Shown here piece by piece: positions 46,945 through 56,413 of a stretch of 64,000 nucleotides of DNA (position 1 is the first letter of the stretch; each line of letters begins with the position of its first letter). Made by a program: the position numbers and the translations under genes. A model generated the notes under the pieces. It did not search any database, was not told the DNA's origin, and saw only the letters and a program-made list of their open reading frames with translations. This stretch comes from Candidatus Francisella endociliophora (GTDB lineage: Bacteria; Pseudomonadota; Gammaproteobacteria; Francisellales; Francisellaceae), in the NCBI RefSeq assembly GCF_000764555.1, contig NZ_CP009574.1, positions 62,001 to 126,000 of the forward strand. Direction: 5' to 3'.

Positions 46945-48717
46945 TTATCCTTCACAAGCAATACATTCGCTTTCTGATTGTTTAAGCTCAGAGAATTCTA
47001 CAAGTCTTTGTTTTTCAACTTTTTTAGAAATATTCTCAGCTCTATTAGATGTTTCTGTTCTTAGATAATATAATCCTTTACAACCATATTTCCAAGCATT
47101 GAAGTGAGCTTTATGTAAGTATTCACGAGAAGCACCTGCTGGGAAAAATATATTTAAAGATTGTCCTTGGCAAAGATATTTTTGGCGCTCTCCACCTAAA
47201 TATACAAGCCAATCTTGATCCATTTCAATAGCTGTCTTAAATACATCTTTTATATTTTCACTAAGGAAATCTAAGTGTTGTACAGAGCCTCCATTGGTGA
47301 TAATCTCAGACCAAGTTTCTTCATTGTTTTTACCAATTTTTTCTAATTCTTGTTCTAAATACTTATTTTTATTTAAATGTGAGCCTACTCTTGTTCTAGA
47401 TGTGAAAGCATTAGCTTTCCATGGTTCGATACTCGGCGAAGTATTTAATATTAATGAGCTATTTGCATTAGGTGCAATTGCAAGTAGGTGAGCATTTCTA
47501 CGGCCAGTACCAACCATATCAGGAGCTTCACCTTTTTCTTCTCCTAAAATTAGAGTTTCTTCAACTGCCTGTTCTTTAACAAGTTTAAAAATTTCTTCAT
47601 TTAGCTCTTTAGCCCTTTGAGATTCAAAAGGCACTCTATGTAGCTGTAAATAAGAATGAAACCCCATAGCTCCTAATCCTAAACTTCTCTCACGAGAAGC
47701 ACTATATCTAGCTTTAGATATCTCATCTCCAGCATGATCTATAAAGAATTGTAAAACGTTATCTAAGAATCTAATTAAATCTTTAATAAGTGTCGTATCT
47801 TTCCATTCATCGTATTTTTCTAGATTTACAGACGATAAGCAACATACAGCAGTACGGTTTTCATCAGTAACAAGATGTATTTCATTACAAAGATTTGAAC
47901 CTTTAATAGTTAGTCCAAGATCTTTTTGAGCTTTGGGTAAGGCTCTATTTGCTGTGTCAATAAAGTTTAAATACGGTTCGCCTGTACGGTAACGAGTCTC
48001 AAGAATTGTTTCCCAAATACGACGAGCTTTGACAACGTCTCTTACAGTTTTATCATCTGGGTCTACAAGTTTCCAATCTTCATCATTAGCAACTGCTTGC
48101 ATGAAATCATCAGTAAGATTTACAGCATGATGTAAGTTTAAACATTTTCTATTAACATCACCTGTTGGAACACGAATACCTAAAAATTCAACGATATCTG
48201 GATGAGATACGTCCATATAAGCAGCATAAGATCCTTTACGAGTTTTTCCTTGTCTATATGCCACCATATCAGCATCAACAGTATGCATAAATGGAATTGG
48301 TCCAGGAGCTTTATCTGAGACTGCTCTTACTTTTGACCAGTGTCCTCCAACACCTCCACCTTTTACTGATAACCATCTTAATTCAGACGAGTGCTCAATT
48401 AGTCCATCTAATGAATCTGGAACATAAGATAAAAAGCAGCTAATAGGGAGCGATTTTACCTTAGCTCCAGGTAAAGGAGCATTTGAAAGAACAGGAGATG
48501 CAAACATGAACCAGCCCCTTGAAGCAGCATCATATATACGTTGAGCTAGATTCATATCTCCAAAAGAGTATGCTACAGCAGCTCTTGCAAAGCCATACTG
48601 AGGAGAGGGTTCATTTTCTAAGCAATAATAATTTGTCAGTAGCTGTTGAGCTTGTTCTGAAAGTTCTTGATCCTTTGATATATCAATGTTAATGCCAAGG
48701 TAGTTTTCTTTAGACAT
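46945..48717 (-). CDS. nrdA: Ribonucleotide reductase catalytic subunit NrdA, without ATP cone
   Basis: The large subunit converts ribonucleoside diphosphates to deoxy forms. At 590 residues it is much shorter than E. coli NrdA (761), because it starts directly with the R1 helical domain and has no N-terminal ATP cone, the domain that shuts the enzyme down with dATP. Catalytic residues are present: Cys94 in LPISCF, Asn275/Cys277/Glu279 in NLCNEI, a partner Cys at 292/293 and the Tyr pair in GLYYLRTET. The C-terminal CIACEG gives the swing-arm cysteines reduced by glutaredoxin. NrdB has no ATP cone either, so overall activity control by dATP is probably lost. Confidence 0.95.
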   Translation of the reverse strand: MSKENYLGINIDISKDQELSEQAQQLLTNYYCLENEPSPQYGFARAAVAYSFGDMNLAQRIYDAASRGWFMFASPVLSNAPLPGAKVKSLPISCFLSYVPDSLDGLIEHSSELRWLSVKGGGVGGHWSKVRAVSDKAPGPIPFMHTVDADMVAYRQGKTRKGSYAAYMDVSHPDIVEFLGIRVPTGDVNRKCLNLHHAVNLTDDFMQAVANDEDWKLVDPDDKTVRDVVKARRIWETILETRYRTGEPYLNFIDTANRALPKAQKDLGLTIKGSNLCNEIHLVTDENRTAVCCLSSVNLEKYDEWKDTTLIKDLIRFLDNVLQFFIDHAGDEISKARYSASRERSLGLGAMGFHSYLQLHRVPFESQRAKELNEEIFKLVKEQAVEETLILGEEKGEAPDMVGTGRRNAHLLAIAPNANSSLILNTSPSIEPWKANAFTSRTRVGSHLNKNKYLEQELEKIGKNNEETWSEIITNGGSVQHLDFLSENIKDVFKTAIEMDQDWLVYLGGERQKYLCQGQSLNIFFPAGASREYLHKAHFNAWKYGCKGLYYLRTETSNRAENISKKVEKQRLVEFSELKQSESECIACEG

Positions 48718-48750
48718 AGTAAAACCCTATTTAAAGTTATTCTGTAATTT

Positions 48751-48779
48751 ATTAACTATACTATTTTAGTATAGTTAAT
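48751..48779. promoter_or_regulatory. Perfect 13-bp inverted repeat in the nrdA leader
   Basis: ATTAACTATACTA (48751-48763) and TAGTATAGTTAAT (48767-48779) are exact inverse repeats separated by TTT. The site is 34 bases upstream of the nrdA start codon. Neither side has a T-run, so it is not a simple terminator. It does not match the NrdR box pattern that I know. An operator or RNA hairpin controlling the nrd operon is the likely role. Confidence 0.6.
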
Positions 48780-48874
48780 GTACTAATACCTAAATTTTAT
48801 CAATTTTTTTTGATATTAGAATAGTAAAAAAGTAATTATTGTTCTTGACTTTGAAGAAACGATTATAAGATGTA

Positions 48875-48895
48875 GACAGCATAAGGTTTGCTGTC
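48875..48895 (-). terminator. Hairpin after mdh
   Basis: GACAGCA and TGCTGTC make a perfect 7-bp stem around a 7-base loop, 15 bases after the mdh stop on the minus strand. This suits a transcription terminator of mdh, although the following T-run is weak (TACATCTTATAAT). It may also stabilise the mRNA end. Confidence 0.5.
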
Positions 48896-48909
48896 AAATA
48901 ATAAGAAAA

Positions 48910-49947
<1,038 letters not shown>

Positions 49948-50015
49948 TGAAAAGTTTTGTAAGACTCATGGTTTATATTTATAATTGTTATAAACTAAAT
50001 TGATACTTAAAAAGT

Positions 50016-50528
50016 ATGTTAAAAAAATATATAGAAAATATTGGTTTATGGTTAGGTGTTATTGGATTAGTTATCTTTATGTTTGGACTTACTGAAACTA
50101 ATATAGATAATAAAAACCTTATTGTGTTATTAGCTACTTTTTTATTGTTTTTATCTGCAATAATACAAAAAGAACCGTTTTTTAGCGGTTTGCAGGGAAT
50201 TGCTTTTGTAAGTGCTGTTTTAGTGTTTTATAATATTAACTATACATATAATATGGTGATATTTTTGGTACTATCATTTGGTTTTGCTGTATATTATTTT
50301 GGTCGTTTTAAATTAAATATTGCGAGAATATTTGCCTTTGTAGGGCTTGTAGCATTGTGTCTTGGGATACTACTTGGCAGAAATGAGCCTATGGTTGTAT
50401 GTGGAATTGTTTTAGCGATTTATGCGGTGTTTTCTATACAGCAAGGTTTTAGTGTTGGATGGGTATTCTTGATTTTAAATATACTATTTGCTGTAGTTGC
50501 AGCTAATGCATTATATGGATTTTATTGA
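50016..50528 (+). CDS. Hypothetical membrane protein
   Basis: A 170-residue protein made of about six hydrophobic helices with short loops and few charges, so it is an integral inner-membrane protein. I do not recognise a family. It ends 14 bases before coq7, with the coq7 ribosome site AAGGA in between, so the two are likely one transcript; a link with ubiquinone synthesis is possible but only from position. Confidence 0.6.
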   Translation: MLKKYIENIGLWLGVIGLVIFMFGLTETNIDNKNLIVLLATFLLFLSAIIQKEPFFSGLQGIAFVSAVLVFYNINYTYNMVIFLVLSFGFAVYYFGRFKLNIARIFAFVGLVALCLGILLGRNEPMVVCGIVLAIYAVFSIQQGFSVGWVFLILNILFAVVAANALYGFY

Positions 50529-50542
50529 TTAAGGAAATAATT

Positions 50543-51178
50543 ATGAGAAAATTATCATTTTTAGATAGAATAGTAGATGAGTTTGATAGCTATGCTAGAT
50601 TTACAAAAGTTCCTTTAAATCCTAATAGGAAATCTCCAAGTAAAGGCGTTACTGATGGTGAGTTGACTATTAGTGAGAAAAAACATGCAGCTGGACTCAT
50701 GAGGGTTGACTATACTGGTGAGATTTGTGCTCAAGGGCTATATAGAGGGCAAGCGTCTGTTGCAAAATCAATTGAAACAAAAGAACACCTATATCATGCA
50801 GCTGATGAAGAATATGATCATTTAGCATGGTGTGGAGAGAGGTTAGAAGAGTTAGAAGCTAAACCTAGTTTACTTAATCCATTTTGGTATTGGGCATCAT
50901 TTGGTATTGGCGCTACTGCTGGATCAATAAATGATAGTTTAAGTTATGGTTTCGTGATAGAAACTGAAAAACAGGTTATGAAACATCTTGATTCACATTT
51001 GAAAAGTTTACCAATTAATGATAATCGCTCAAGAGAAATACTAAAACAAATGTATATAGATGAGTCAGAGCATGCGGTAGAAGCAGAAAAAGCAGGTGGT
51101 AAAAAATTATCAAAACCTGTGAAGGTTATAATGAAGTTGCAGTCAAAAGTTATGACTACTTTAGCTTATAGATTTTAA
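50543..51178 (+). CDS. coq7: Ubiquinone hydroxylase Coq7
   Basis: Coq7 is the di-iron monooxygenase that hydroxylates demethoxyubiquinone in ubiquinone synthesis. I chose ATG at 50543 (211 residues, MRKLSFLDRIVDEFD), since the frame can be extended only by a TTG overlapping the upstream gene. The carboxylate-bridged di-iron ligands are in RVDYTGEICAQGLY, ADEEYDHLAW (ExxH), a middle glutamate in FVIETEKQV and DESEHAVEAE. In E. coli this step uses UbiF instead; Coq7 is the usual form in Francisella-like and many other bacteria. Confidence 0.92.
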   Translation: MRKLSFLDRIVDEFDSYARFTKVPLNPNRKSPSKGVTDGELTISEKKHAAGLMRVDYTGEICAQGLYRGQASVAKSIETKEHLYHAADEEYDHLAWCGERLEELEAKPSLLNPFWYWASFGIGATAGSINDSLSYGFVIETEKQVMKHLDSHLKSLPINDNRSREILKQMYIDESEHAVEAEKAGGKKLSKPVKVIMKLQSKVMTTLAYRF

Positions 51179-51756
51179 ATTTTACATTTTCTTAATTGAT
51201 TAGTATAAGCATTTGTATATGCTTTTACTTTAGCTGCCAGTTTTTTATCTTCTTGGATTTTAGCTTTATTTTTGAATGTGCCATTTTTATAACGTTTGAA
51301 GCCAGTAGCTCCAAGCATATATGCCATATAGAGATTATAACCATCAGACATTTTCAGATTAAGACTTTTTGATAGTTGGGACATATACCAACCAATAAAT
51401 TGTACACTATCATCAAAATTATTGCGTTTAGCGTTTGTTTTAACTTCTTGCTGGAAGTGTTTCCATGTGCCATCAATAGCTTGAGCGTAGCCATAAGCTG
51501 ATGAATATTTACTTTTAGCTTCTGCTTTGAAGCGAGACTCTTGATAAATAATTCCCATAGCAAAAGCAGGAGGTAGATTATATTTATTTTGAGCAGATTT
51601 GAGTGATGTTTTCCAAGTAGGGTGTTGATCAAGTATTTCACAACCGCTCATATTTGCATCAACCGTTACATCTTCAGTATAGTCTGTTGCGATAATAGCT
51701 GCAGCAATTATAATAATCGCTAATAACACATATCTAAGCTTAAATTTCATTTGCAT
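51175..51756 (-). CDS. Membrane-anchored lytic transglycosylase (SLT-like)
   Basis: A 193-residue protein with an N-terminal membrane anchor or uncleaved signal (about residues 6-24). The SLT-type lysozyme domain has the catalytic Glu in GIIYQESRFKAEAKS and the SSAYGYAQAIDGTWKHF motif, followed by YMSQLSKSL and YMAYMLGATGF. It cuts peptidoglycan strands in the periplasm. Two ATGs (51756 and 51750) are both possible starts, with no strong ribosome site. It overlaps the coq7 end by 4 bases in opposite orientation. Confidence 0.85.
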   Translation of the reverse strand: MQMKFKLRYVLLAIIIIAAAIIATDYTEDVTVDANMSGCEILDQHPTWKTSLKSAQNKYNLPPAFAMGIIYQESRFKAEAKSKYSSAYGYAQAIDGTWKHFQQEVKTNAKRNNFDDSVQFIGWYMSQLSKSLNLKMSDGYNLYMAYMLGATGFKRYKNGTFKNKAKIQEDKKLAAKVKAYTNAYTNQLRKCKI

Positions 51757-51827
51757 ATTTGATTTATCTTTTATTTACGGATATTAAATATAAAGGTTAA
51801 AGGATATAAAAAAGTATTTCTAGGGTT

Positions 51828-52571
51828 TTATCTATTAAAATCATCACCAACTATTTCTTGGATAACTATACCAGCTATAGTGAGACCAAATAATGATGGC
51901 ATATAGCTTAGTGTTCCATTTGTCGCTCGAGATCTACCTTGTTGATTTGGCTCAGGATCTTTGGGAGGTAGAGGTTCTATGCCTTTTTGAGTAGAGTATA
52001 CTGCTTTAATACCTTTTTTGACTTTCTGCTTTTTTAGGCGTGTTCTCATAGCTCTTGCTAAGGCACACATATCAGTTTTGTAGATATCATCTACTTTAAT
52101 TTGTGTAGGATCAGTTTTACCGCCAGCACCCATACTTGAAATAGTATTTAGCCCTAGCTCGTGAGATGTCTTCACAAGGTTAACTTTGGCGTTAAGAGTA
52201 TCAATAGCATCTACAACATAATCATACTTCTGACTAGTTAGCAGTTCTTGAGCATTTTCAGGGTTTATAAAGGTTTTTAAAGCATTAACTTTGCATTCTG
52301 GATTGATATCAGCAATACGTTTTTCCATTACCTCAACTTTAGGAGTATCTATTGTGCTATGTAGAGCTATAAGTTGACGGTTAATATTTGAAGGATCAAC
52401 AACATCCATATCAACTATTGTAAGACTACCAATACCAGCTCTAGCTAAAGCCTCTATAACAAATGAACCAACTCCGCCACAACCAGCAACAAAGATATTA
52501 GCATTTTCGAGTTTGTTTAGTCCTTCATCATTAACTAGTATGCCTGTTCTTTCAGTAATAGCTTGTATCAT
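51828..52571 (-). CDS. tcdA: tRNA threonylcarbamoyladenosine dehydratase TcdA
   Basis: TcdA (CsdL/YgdL) is an E1-like enzyme that turns t6A37 into its cyclic form ct6A. The 247-residue protein has the nucleotide motif VAGCGGVGSFVIEALARAG (GCGGVG at 30-35), DMDVVDPSNINRQLIA with the Asn and Arg pair, DYVVDAIDTLNAKV, and STQKG. Together with tsaB at 9518 the window holds two genes of the t6A/ct6A pathway. Its ATG overlaps the stop of the upstream secreted hydrolase. Confidence 0.93.
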   Translation of the reverse strand: MIQAITERTGILVNDEGLNKLENANIFVAGCGGVGSFVIEALARAGIGSLTIVDMDVVDPSNINRQLIALHSTIDTPKVEVMEKRIADINPECKVNALKTFINPENAQELLTSQKYDYVVDAIDTLNAKVNLVKTSHELGLNTISSMGAGGKTDPTQIKVDDIYKTDMCALARAMRTRLKKQKVKKGIKAVYSTQKGIEPLPPKDPEPNQQGRSRATNGTLSYMPSLFGLTIAGIVIQEIVGDDFNR

Positions 52572-54088
52572 TTTTTATTAACCTTTGTATTCAAATCATC
52601 AAAATATTTATATGCAAAAATATTAGCATAAATTTCTCCTGATATGTGATCAACATCTGAAATATTAAAGTCAATAAAAGGTATCCAACTTAAAAGACTA
52701 GTAGTTATAACTTTATCATTATCAAGTTTATAGCCTGTAACATTATCGTTAGCATTTTTTATGAATTTATTATAATTAATGGGAGTAACGACAGAATCTT
52801 TTTCTAAACTATATAAGAATAGAGGAGTCGTTGTAGTTTTGCTATAATTTACAATATTAGCATCTTTCATAGTTTGTATTAATTCAGGATCTTTAAAAAT
52901 TGATTTATTAAATAAATCATATACAGAATTATTTCCTGTAGGAATGTAATAGTGAGAAGCAGATTCTTGATTAGGAAATTTACGGTAAATAGCACTATAA
53001 AAAGCAGCACCTGCAAAAGAAGCTTCTGATAATTCCTTTAGTTTGAGGGCTTCTTGGAAATTATATTGCTCACCATTAATATTACATAAAAATTGAAATG
53101 GAAATGCACAATCCATATTAAAGAATTTTTGATCGAAATCATTTGTACTAATAGTTTTGCTAACATTACTATATGCTAAGTATCCTACCATAGCATTTGC
53201 AACTAATGCTGGCTTTAACATTGTAGTTAGAGATTTATTATTAAGTTTATACTCTTTAGGATCATTATTATCAATTAAGAAATCAAGAGTAGTGTCGGAT
53301 ATATCATAAACACCTGCTAAACCAGCTGCAGCAGTATACTTATATAAATTATCTAAGGTATTTACGTTAGGACAGTTTTGTTTATTTTCTAAACATTTTG
53401 CCGTCCATATAGAATATGCACCTCCTTCCGAGTATCCTGATGAGAAGATATTAAGCTTTGTATCAGCTGCTAAATTATATGTGTCTTTTATAATCTTTGT
53501 AGAATTATTAAGTAAGTCAACAGCTGTATTTACTGTTTGTTTTGGGTAAAAAACATAAGGGTGGTGATTTGAATAATCTATACCTTGGCCAATATAATCA
53601 GGAGCTACTACTATATAACCATTTAAAGCGTAAATTGCCGCGTATAAAACATCAAATAACTGAGTGGTTATATTATCATCTCTAAAGTTTGATGGTGTAC
53701 CAGCGCTATTAAAGACAGTAGGGTGATAATATAAAATTATTCCCTTTGGCTTATCAATATTTGGCATCATTAGTAACCCAGATACTTTTGATGCAATCTT
53801 ACCAGTAGCTGGGAAGGAATTGATCGTTTCGTATGAGATTTTATTTAAACTAACATCCTTGATACTTTTATTTGCAAAGTTCTCAATGTTTATACCAGAA
53901 AGTTTTTTAATATTAGCTATATTGCTTTTGCAAGTATGCTCAGAAACTGTTGGATTACAAAAGTATTTATTACGATAGTTATCTTTGATTTCTTTAGCTT
54001 GCCATATTACTGAGTCAACTATTTCAGCATTAGTAATTTGATAACTAGCAAATATAGTCACTAGACTAGCCAGAAGCTTTTTGAACAT
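52568..54088 (-). CDS. Secreted alpha/beta hydrolase, copy 2
   Basis: A 506-residue exported protein (signal peptide to about residue 21, TNAEI). The alpha/beta-hydrolase core shows IILYYHPTVFNSAGTPSN (oxyanion region), IVVAPDYIGQGIDY, nucleophile Ser220 in SSGYSEGGAYSIW, an acid candidate in SLEKDSVVTPINY, and a His candidate in DVDHISGEIYANIF. The family is probably a lipase or esterase, perhaps related to bacterial secretory lipases; substrate unknown. It is a duplicate of the gene at 54159 and overlaps tcdA by 4 bases. Each copy has several cysteines that may pair in the periplasm. Confidence 0.8.
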   Translation of the reverse strand: MFKKLLASLVTIFASYQITNAEIVDSVIWQAKEIKDNYRNKYFCNPTVSEHTCKSNIANIKKLSGINIENFANKSIKDVSLNKISYETINSFPATGKIASKVSGLLMMPNIDKPKGIILYYHPTVFNSAGTPSNFRDDNITTQLFDVLYAAIYALNGYIVVAPDYIGQGIDYSNHHPYVFYPKQTVNTAVDLLNNSTKIIKDTYNLAADTKLNIFSSGYSEGGAYSIWTAKCLENKQNCPNVNTLDNLYKYTAAAGLAGVYDISDTTLDFLIDNNDPKEYKLNNKSLTTMLKPALVANAMVGYLAYSNVSKTISTNDFDQKFFNMDCAFPFQFLCNINGEQYNFQEALKLKELSEASFAGAAFYSAIYRKFPNQESASHYYIPTGNNSVYDLFNKSIFKDPELIQTMKDANIVNYSKTTTTPLFLYSLEKDSVVTPINYNKFIKNANDNVTGYKLDNDKVITTSLLSWIPFIDFNISDVDHISGEIYANIFAYKYFDDLNTKVNKK

Positions 54089-54158
54089 GTTTAAAAATTT
54101 ATAAAGTATATATTTATTTAAGTATATAGGGTGAAAATATAAATTACTATGTTAAGAA

Positions 54159-55658
54159 TTAATAGCTATAGAGTTTGTTCATATCATCTATATATTTATA
54201 AGCGAATAAATTTGCATAAGGTTCTCCAGAGACATGGTCAACTTCATTTATATCAAGTTGGATAGGTAGCCAATCAACACTTTTAGTTACTATTTTACTA
54301 TTGTCAAAGACAAATCCATCAACAATAGCGTTAGCATTTTTCATAAATTTATCGTAATTAAGTCGACTAACAACGGAATCTTCTTTAAGAGTATATAGGT
54401 ATAGCGGTACTCGAGTCTTTTCACCAAAATTAACAATATCAGCTGCTTTCATGGTTTGAATAAGTTCTTTATTTGAGAATATTTCTTCATTAAATAAGTC
54501 ATACATAGAGATATTGCCAGTAGGTATCGCATAATGAGACGCTGATTTTTGATTTGGATATTTTTTGTATAATGCACTATTAAATATAGCTCCAGCAAAT
54601 TTGGCATTAGGAATGTGTTTTTGTAAAAATAACGTATCAAAAGTATAATGCTTACCTTCTATATCACATTTATCTTGTGAGAAAGTTGAACATTGCATAT
54701 TAAAGAAGCCTTTATCAAAATCATCTTCTGTAATAGTTTTAGAAGTATTACCATAATTAATATAGCTCATAAAAGTATTTGCCAGCAATCCTGGTTTTAG
54801 AACTGATGTGATTAGTTTGTTATGTAGTTTATCTTTTTTTGAAGTATTATTATCAATCATAAATTTAAGAGTAGTATTACTAACGTCATAAGCACCGTCT
54901 AATCCAGCTCCAGCTCTATATTTATATAATTTATTGAGTGTATTTACACCTTTACAGTTTCCAGGCCAACCTAAACATTTGGCACTCCATATAGAATATC
55001 CAGCACCTTCTGAGTAACCAACGGAGAAGAGATTAAGTTTTTCAGAATTTTTTAAATCATATTTTTTTTGGATATTTTTGCTAACATTATTTAGCAGATC
55101 AACCGCTGTATTTACTGTTTGTCTAGGATATAAAACATACGGGTGGTAGTTTTTATAATCATCTCCTTGGCCAATATAGTCAGGAGCGACAACAATATAA
55201 CCATTAGCTGCATAAATTGCTGCAAAGATTGTATTAAATGTAAAACTTGTATCATTGTCTTTACTTAAATTAGATGGTAAACCAGCATTATCAAATACAG
55301 TAGGATGATAGTAAAGAACAATTCCTTTGGGACTATCTGTATTAGGCATCATTAGCAGTCCAGATACTTTTGATGTGACTTTACCTGTTGCTGGAAATGA
55401 GTTTGTAGTTTGGTATGAAATTTTATTTAGCTGAATATCTTTAATATTCTTATCACCCAATGATTTAATATCGATACCATACTCTTTGATATTTTTAATA
55501 TTATTTTCGCAATCTTCATTTGAAAGATTTTCTTTACAGAACTCTTTTGTCTGGTAATTTTTTTCTACGTCTTTGGTCTCCCAAGTTACAGTATTTATAA
55601 TTTCCGTATAACCTATAGTAGATGCTAAAAGTAAACTTAATAATAATGTCTTTTTCAT
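54159..55658 (-). CDS. Secreted alpha/beta hydrolase, copy 1
   Basis: A 499-residue exported paralogue of the next gene (signal peptide to about residue 17, IGYTE). It keeps IVLYYHPTVFDNAGLPSN, VAPDYIGQGDDYKNYHPYV, nucleophile Ser216 in SVGYSEGAGYSIW, Asp in LKEDSVVSRLNY and His in EVDHVSGEPYANLF. Roughly half of aligned positions are identical to copy 2 by eye, more in the core and fewer in the lid between. A 70-base gap separates them. Function is probably a secreted esterase or lipase. Confidence 0.8.
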   Translation of the reverse strand: MKKTLLLSLLLASTIGYTEIINTVTWETKDVEKNYQTKEFCKENLSNEDCENNIKNIKEYGIDIKSLGDKNIKDIQLNKISYQTTNSFPATGKVTSKVSGLLMMPNTDSPKGIVLYYHPTVFDNAGLPSNLSKDNDTSFTFNTIFAAIYAANGYIVVAPDYIGQGDDYKNYHPYVLYPRQTVNTAVDLLNNVSKNIQKKYDLKNSEKLNLFSVGYSEGAGYSIWSAKCLGWPGNCKGVNTLNKLYKYRAGAGLDGAYDVSNTTLKFMIDNNTSKKDKLHNKLITSVLKPGLLANTFMSYINYGNTSKTITEDDFDKGFFNMQCSTFSQDKCDIEGKHYTFDTLFLQKHIPNAKFAGAIFNSALYKKYPNQKSASHYAIPTGNISMYDLFNEEIFSNKELIQTMKAADIVNFGEKTRVPLYLYTLKEDSVVSRLNYDKFMKNANAIVDGFVFDNSKIVTKSVDWLPIQLDINEVDHVSGEPYANLFAYKYIDDMNKLYSY

Positions 55659-55695
55659 AATTTTCAGTAACCTGTAAAAATCGATATTTAATATT

Positions 55696-56277
55696 TTAAT
55701 CTAAATTGATATTTCTGACATCTGTAACAGTCATACCTGCTTGTAATGCACTTATAAGACCAGGTACGCCATCTTCAAATACATGACATTCTCTTGGAGT
55801 GAGATTATATTTATCTGCTAGTAGAGAAAATGCCTTAGAGGAGTTTTTTGAAGGATGATTATCATCTGCTGTTATAATTTCATCAAATAGATTTGAAATT
55901 TTTAAAACATCTAGTGATTTCTGTACATTTTCTCGTTTACCACCAGAAATAACAATCATAGGTATTTTGTTGTGGTAATGTTTAACAAGCTCAACAATAG
56001 GTTGAATTGGCTTGGTATGAATTAATAACTCATGAGAAGCATGTTTTATTTTCTCTGAAATGCTTGGTATTTCATGATCTTTAAATTCAAAAAGCTCTTT
56101 TAAAAGATGTTCACTAGGTAAGCCGTTATATCTATCTAAATCTATTGATGATATATTTATCTGACGATCTTTTAACACACTCATCCATGCTTCAATATGT
56201 ATTTGCATATTATTAGCGATAGTACCATCACAATCAAAAATTAGAAGTTTAGTATTTTTATGTACAGGCAGAAGCAT
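55696..56277 (-). CDS. HAD-superfamily phosphatase (beta-phosphoglucomutase-like)
   Basis: A 193-residue HAD hydrolase. The nucleophile motif DCDGTIANNM is near residue 18, motif II VISGG is followed by KRENVQKSLD, and motif IV is HVFEDGVPGLISALQAGM. The helical cap after motif I makes it a subfamily I enzyme like YqaB or beta-phosphoglucomutase. I chose ATG at 56277, preceded by GAGA; a TTG at 56319 is in frame but would lengthen it by a hydrophobic stretch unlike the family. The sugar phosphate substrate is unknown. Confidence 0.82.
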   Translation of the reverse strand: MLLPVHKNTKLLIFDCDGTIANNMQIHIEAWMSVLKDRQINISSIDLDRYNGLPSEHLLKELFEFKDHEIPSISEKIKHASHELLIHTKPIQPIVELVKHYHNKIPMIVISGGKRENVQKSLDVLKISNLFDEIITADDNHPSKNSSKAFSLLADKYNLTPRECHVFEDGVPGLISALQAGMTVTDVRNINLD

Positions 56278-56328
56278 GACATTCTCTATAGTCAATATTA
56301 TTAAGGATATTATATACAATAAATAATG

Positions 56329-56357
56329 TTGACATAAGTATATTTAATAAGCAAAAT
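56329..56357 (+). promoter_or_regulatory. Candidate promoter of the peroxiredoxin gene
   Basis: TTGACA (56329-56334) and CAAAAT (56352-56357) are 17 bases apart. The -35 is perfect, the -10 matches at four of six positions. Transcription would start close to the palindrome at 56361-56376. Confidence 0.45.
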
Positions 56358-56360
56358 TGG

Positions 56361-56376
56361 TATCGATATTTCGATA
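56361..56376. promoter_or_regulatory. Possible operator before the peroxiredoxin gene
   Basis: TATCGA and TCGATA are inverse repeats separated by four bases, lying just after the -10 of the candidate promoter and about 38 bases before the likely start codon. A regulator bound here would cover the transcription start. Confidence 0.4.
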
Positions 56377-56413
56377 AATTGACCATAAAATTTATTAGAT
56401 GGAGGATATGATT

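Noticed and set aside
52568-55658. The two hydrolases as one gene split by a mutation
   Set aside because: Each has its own signal peptide, full core and triad, and a 70-base gap separates them, so they are true paralogues.
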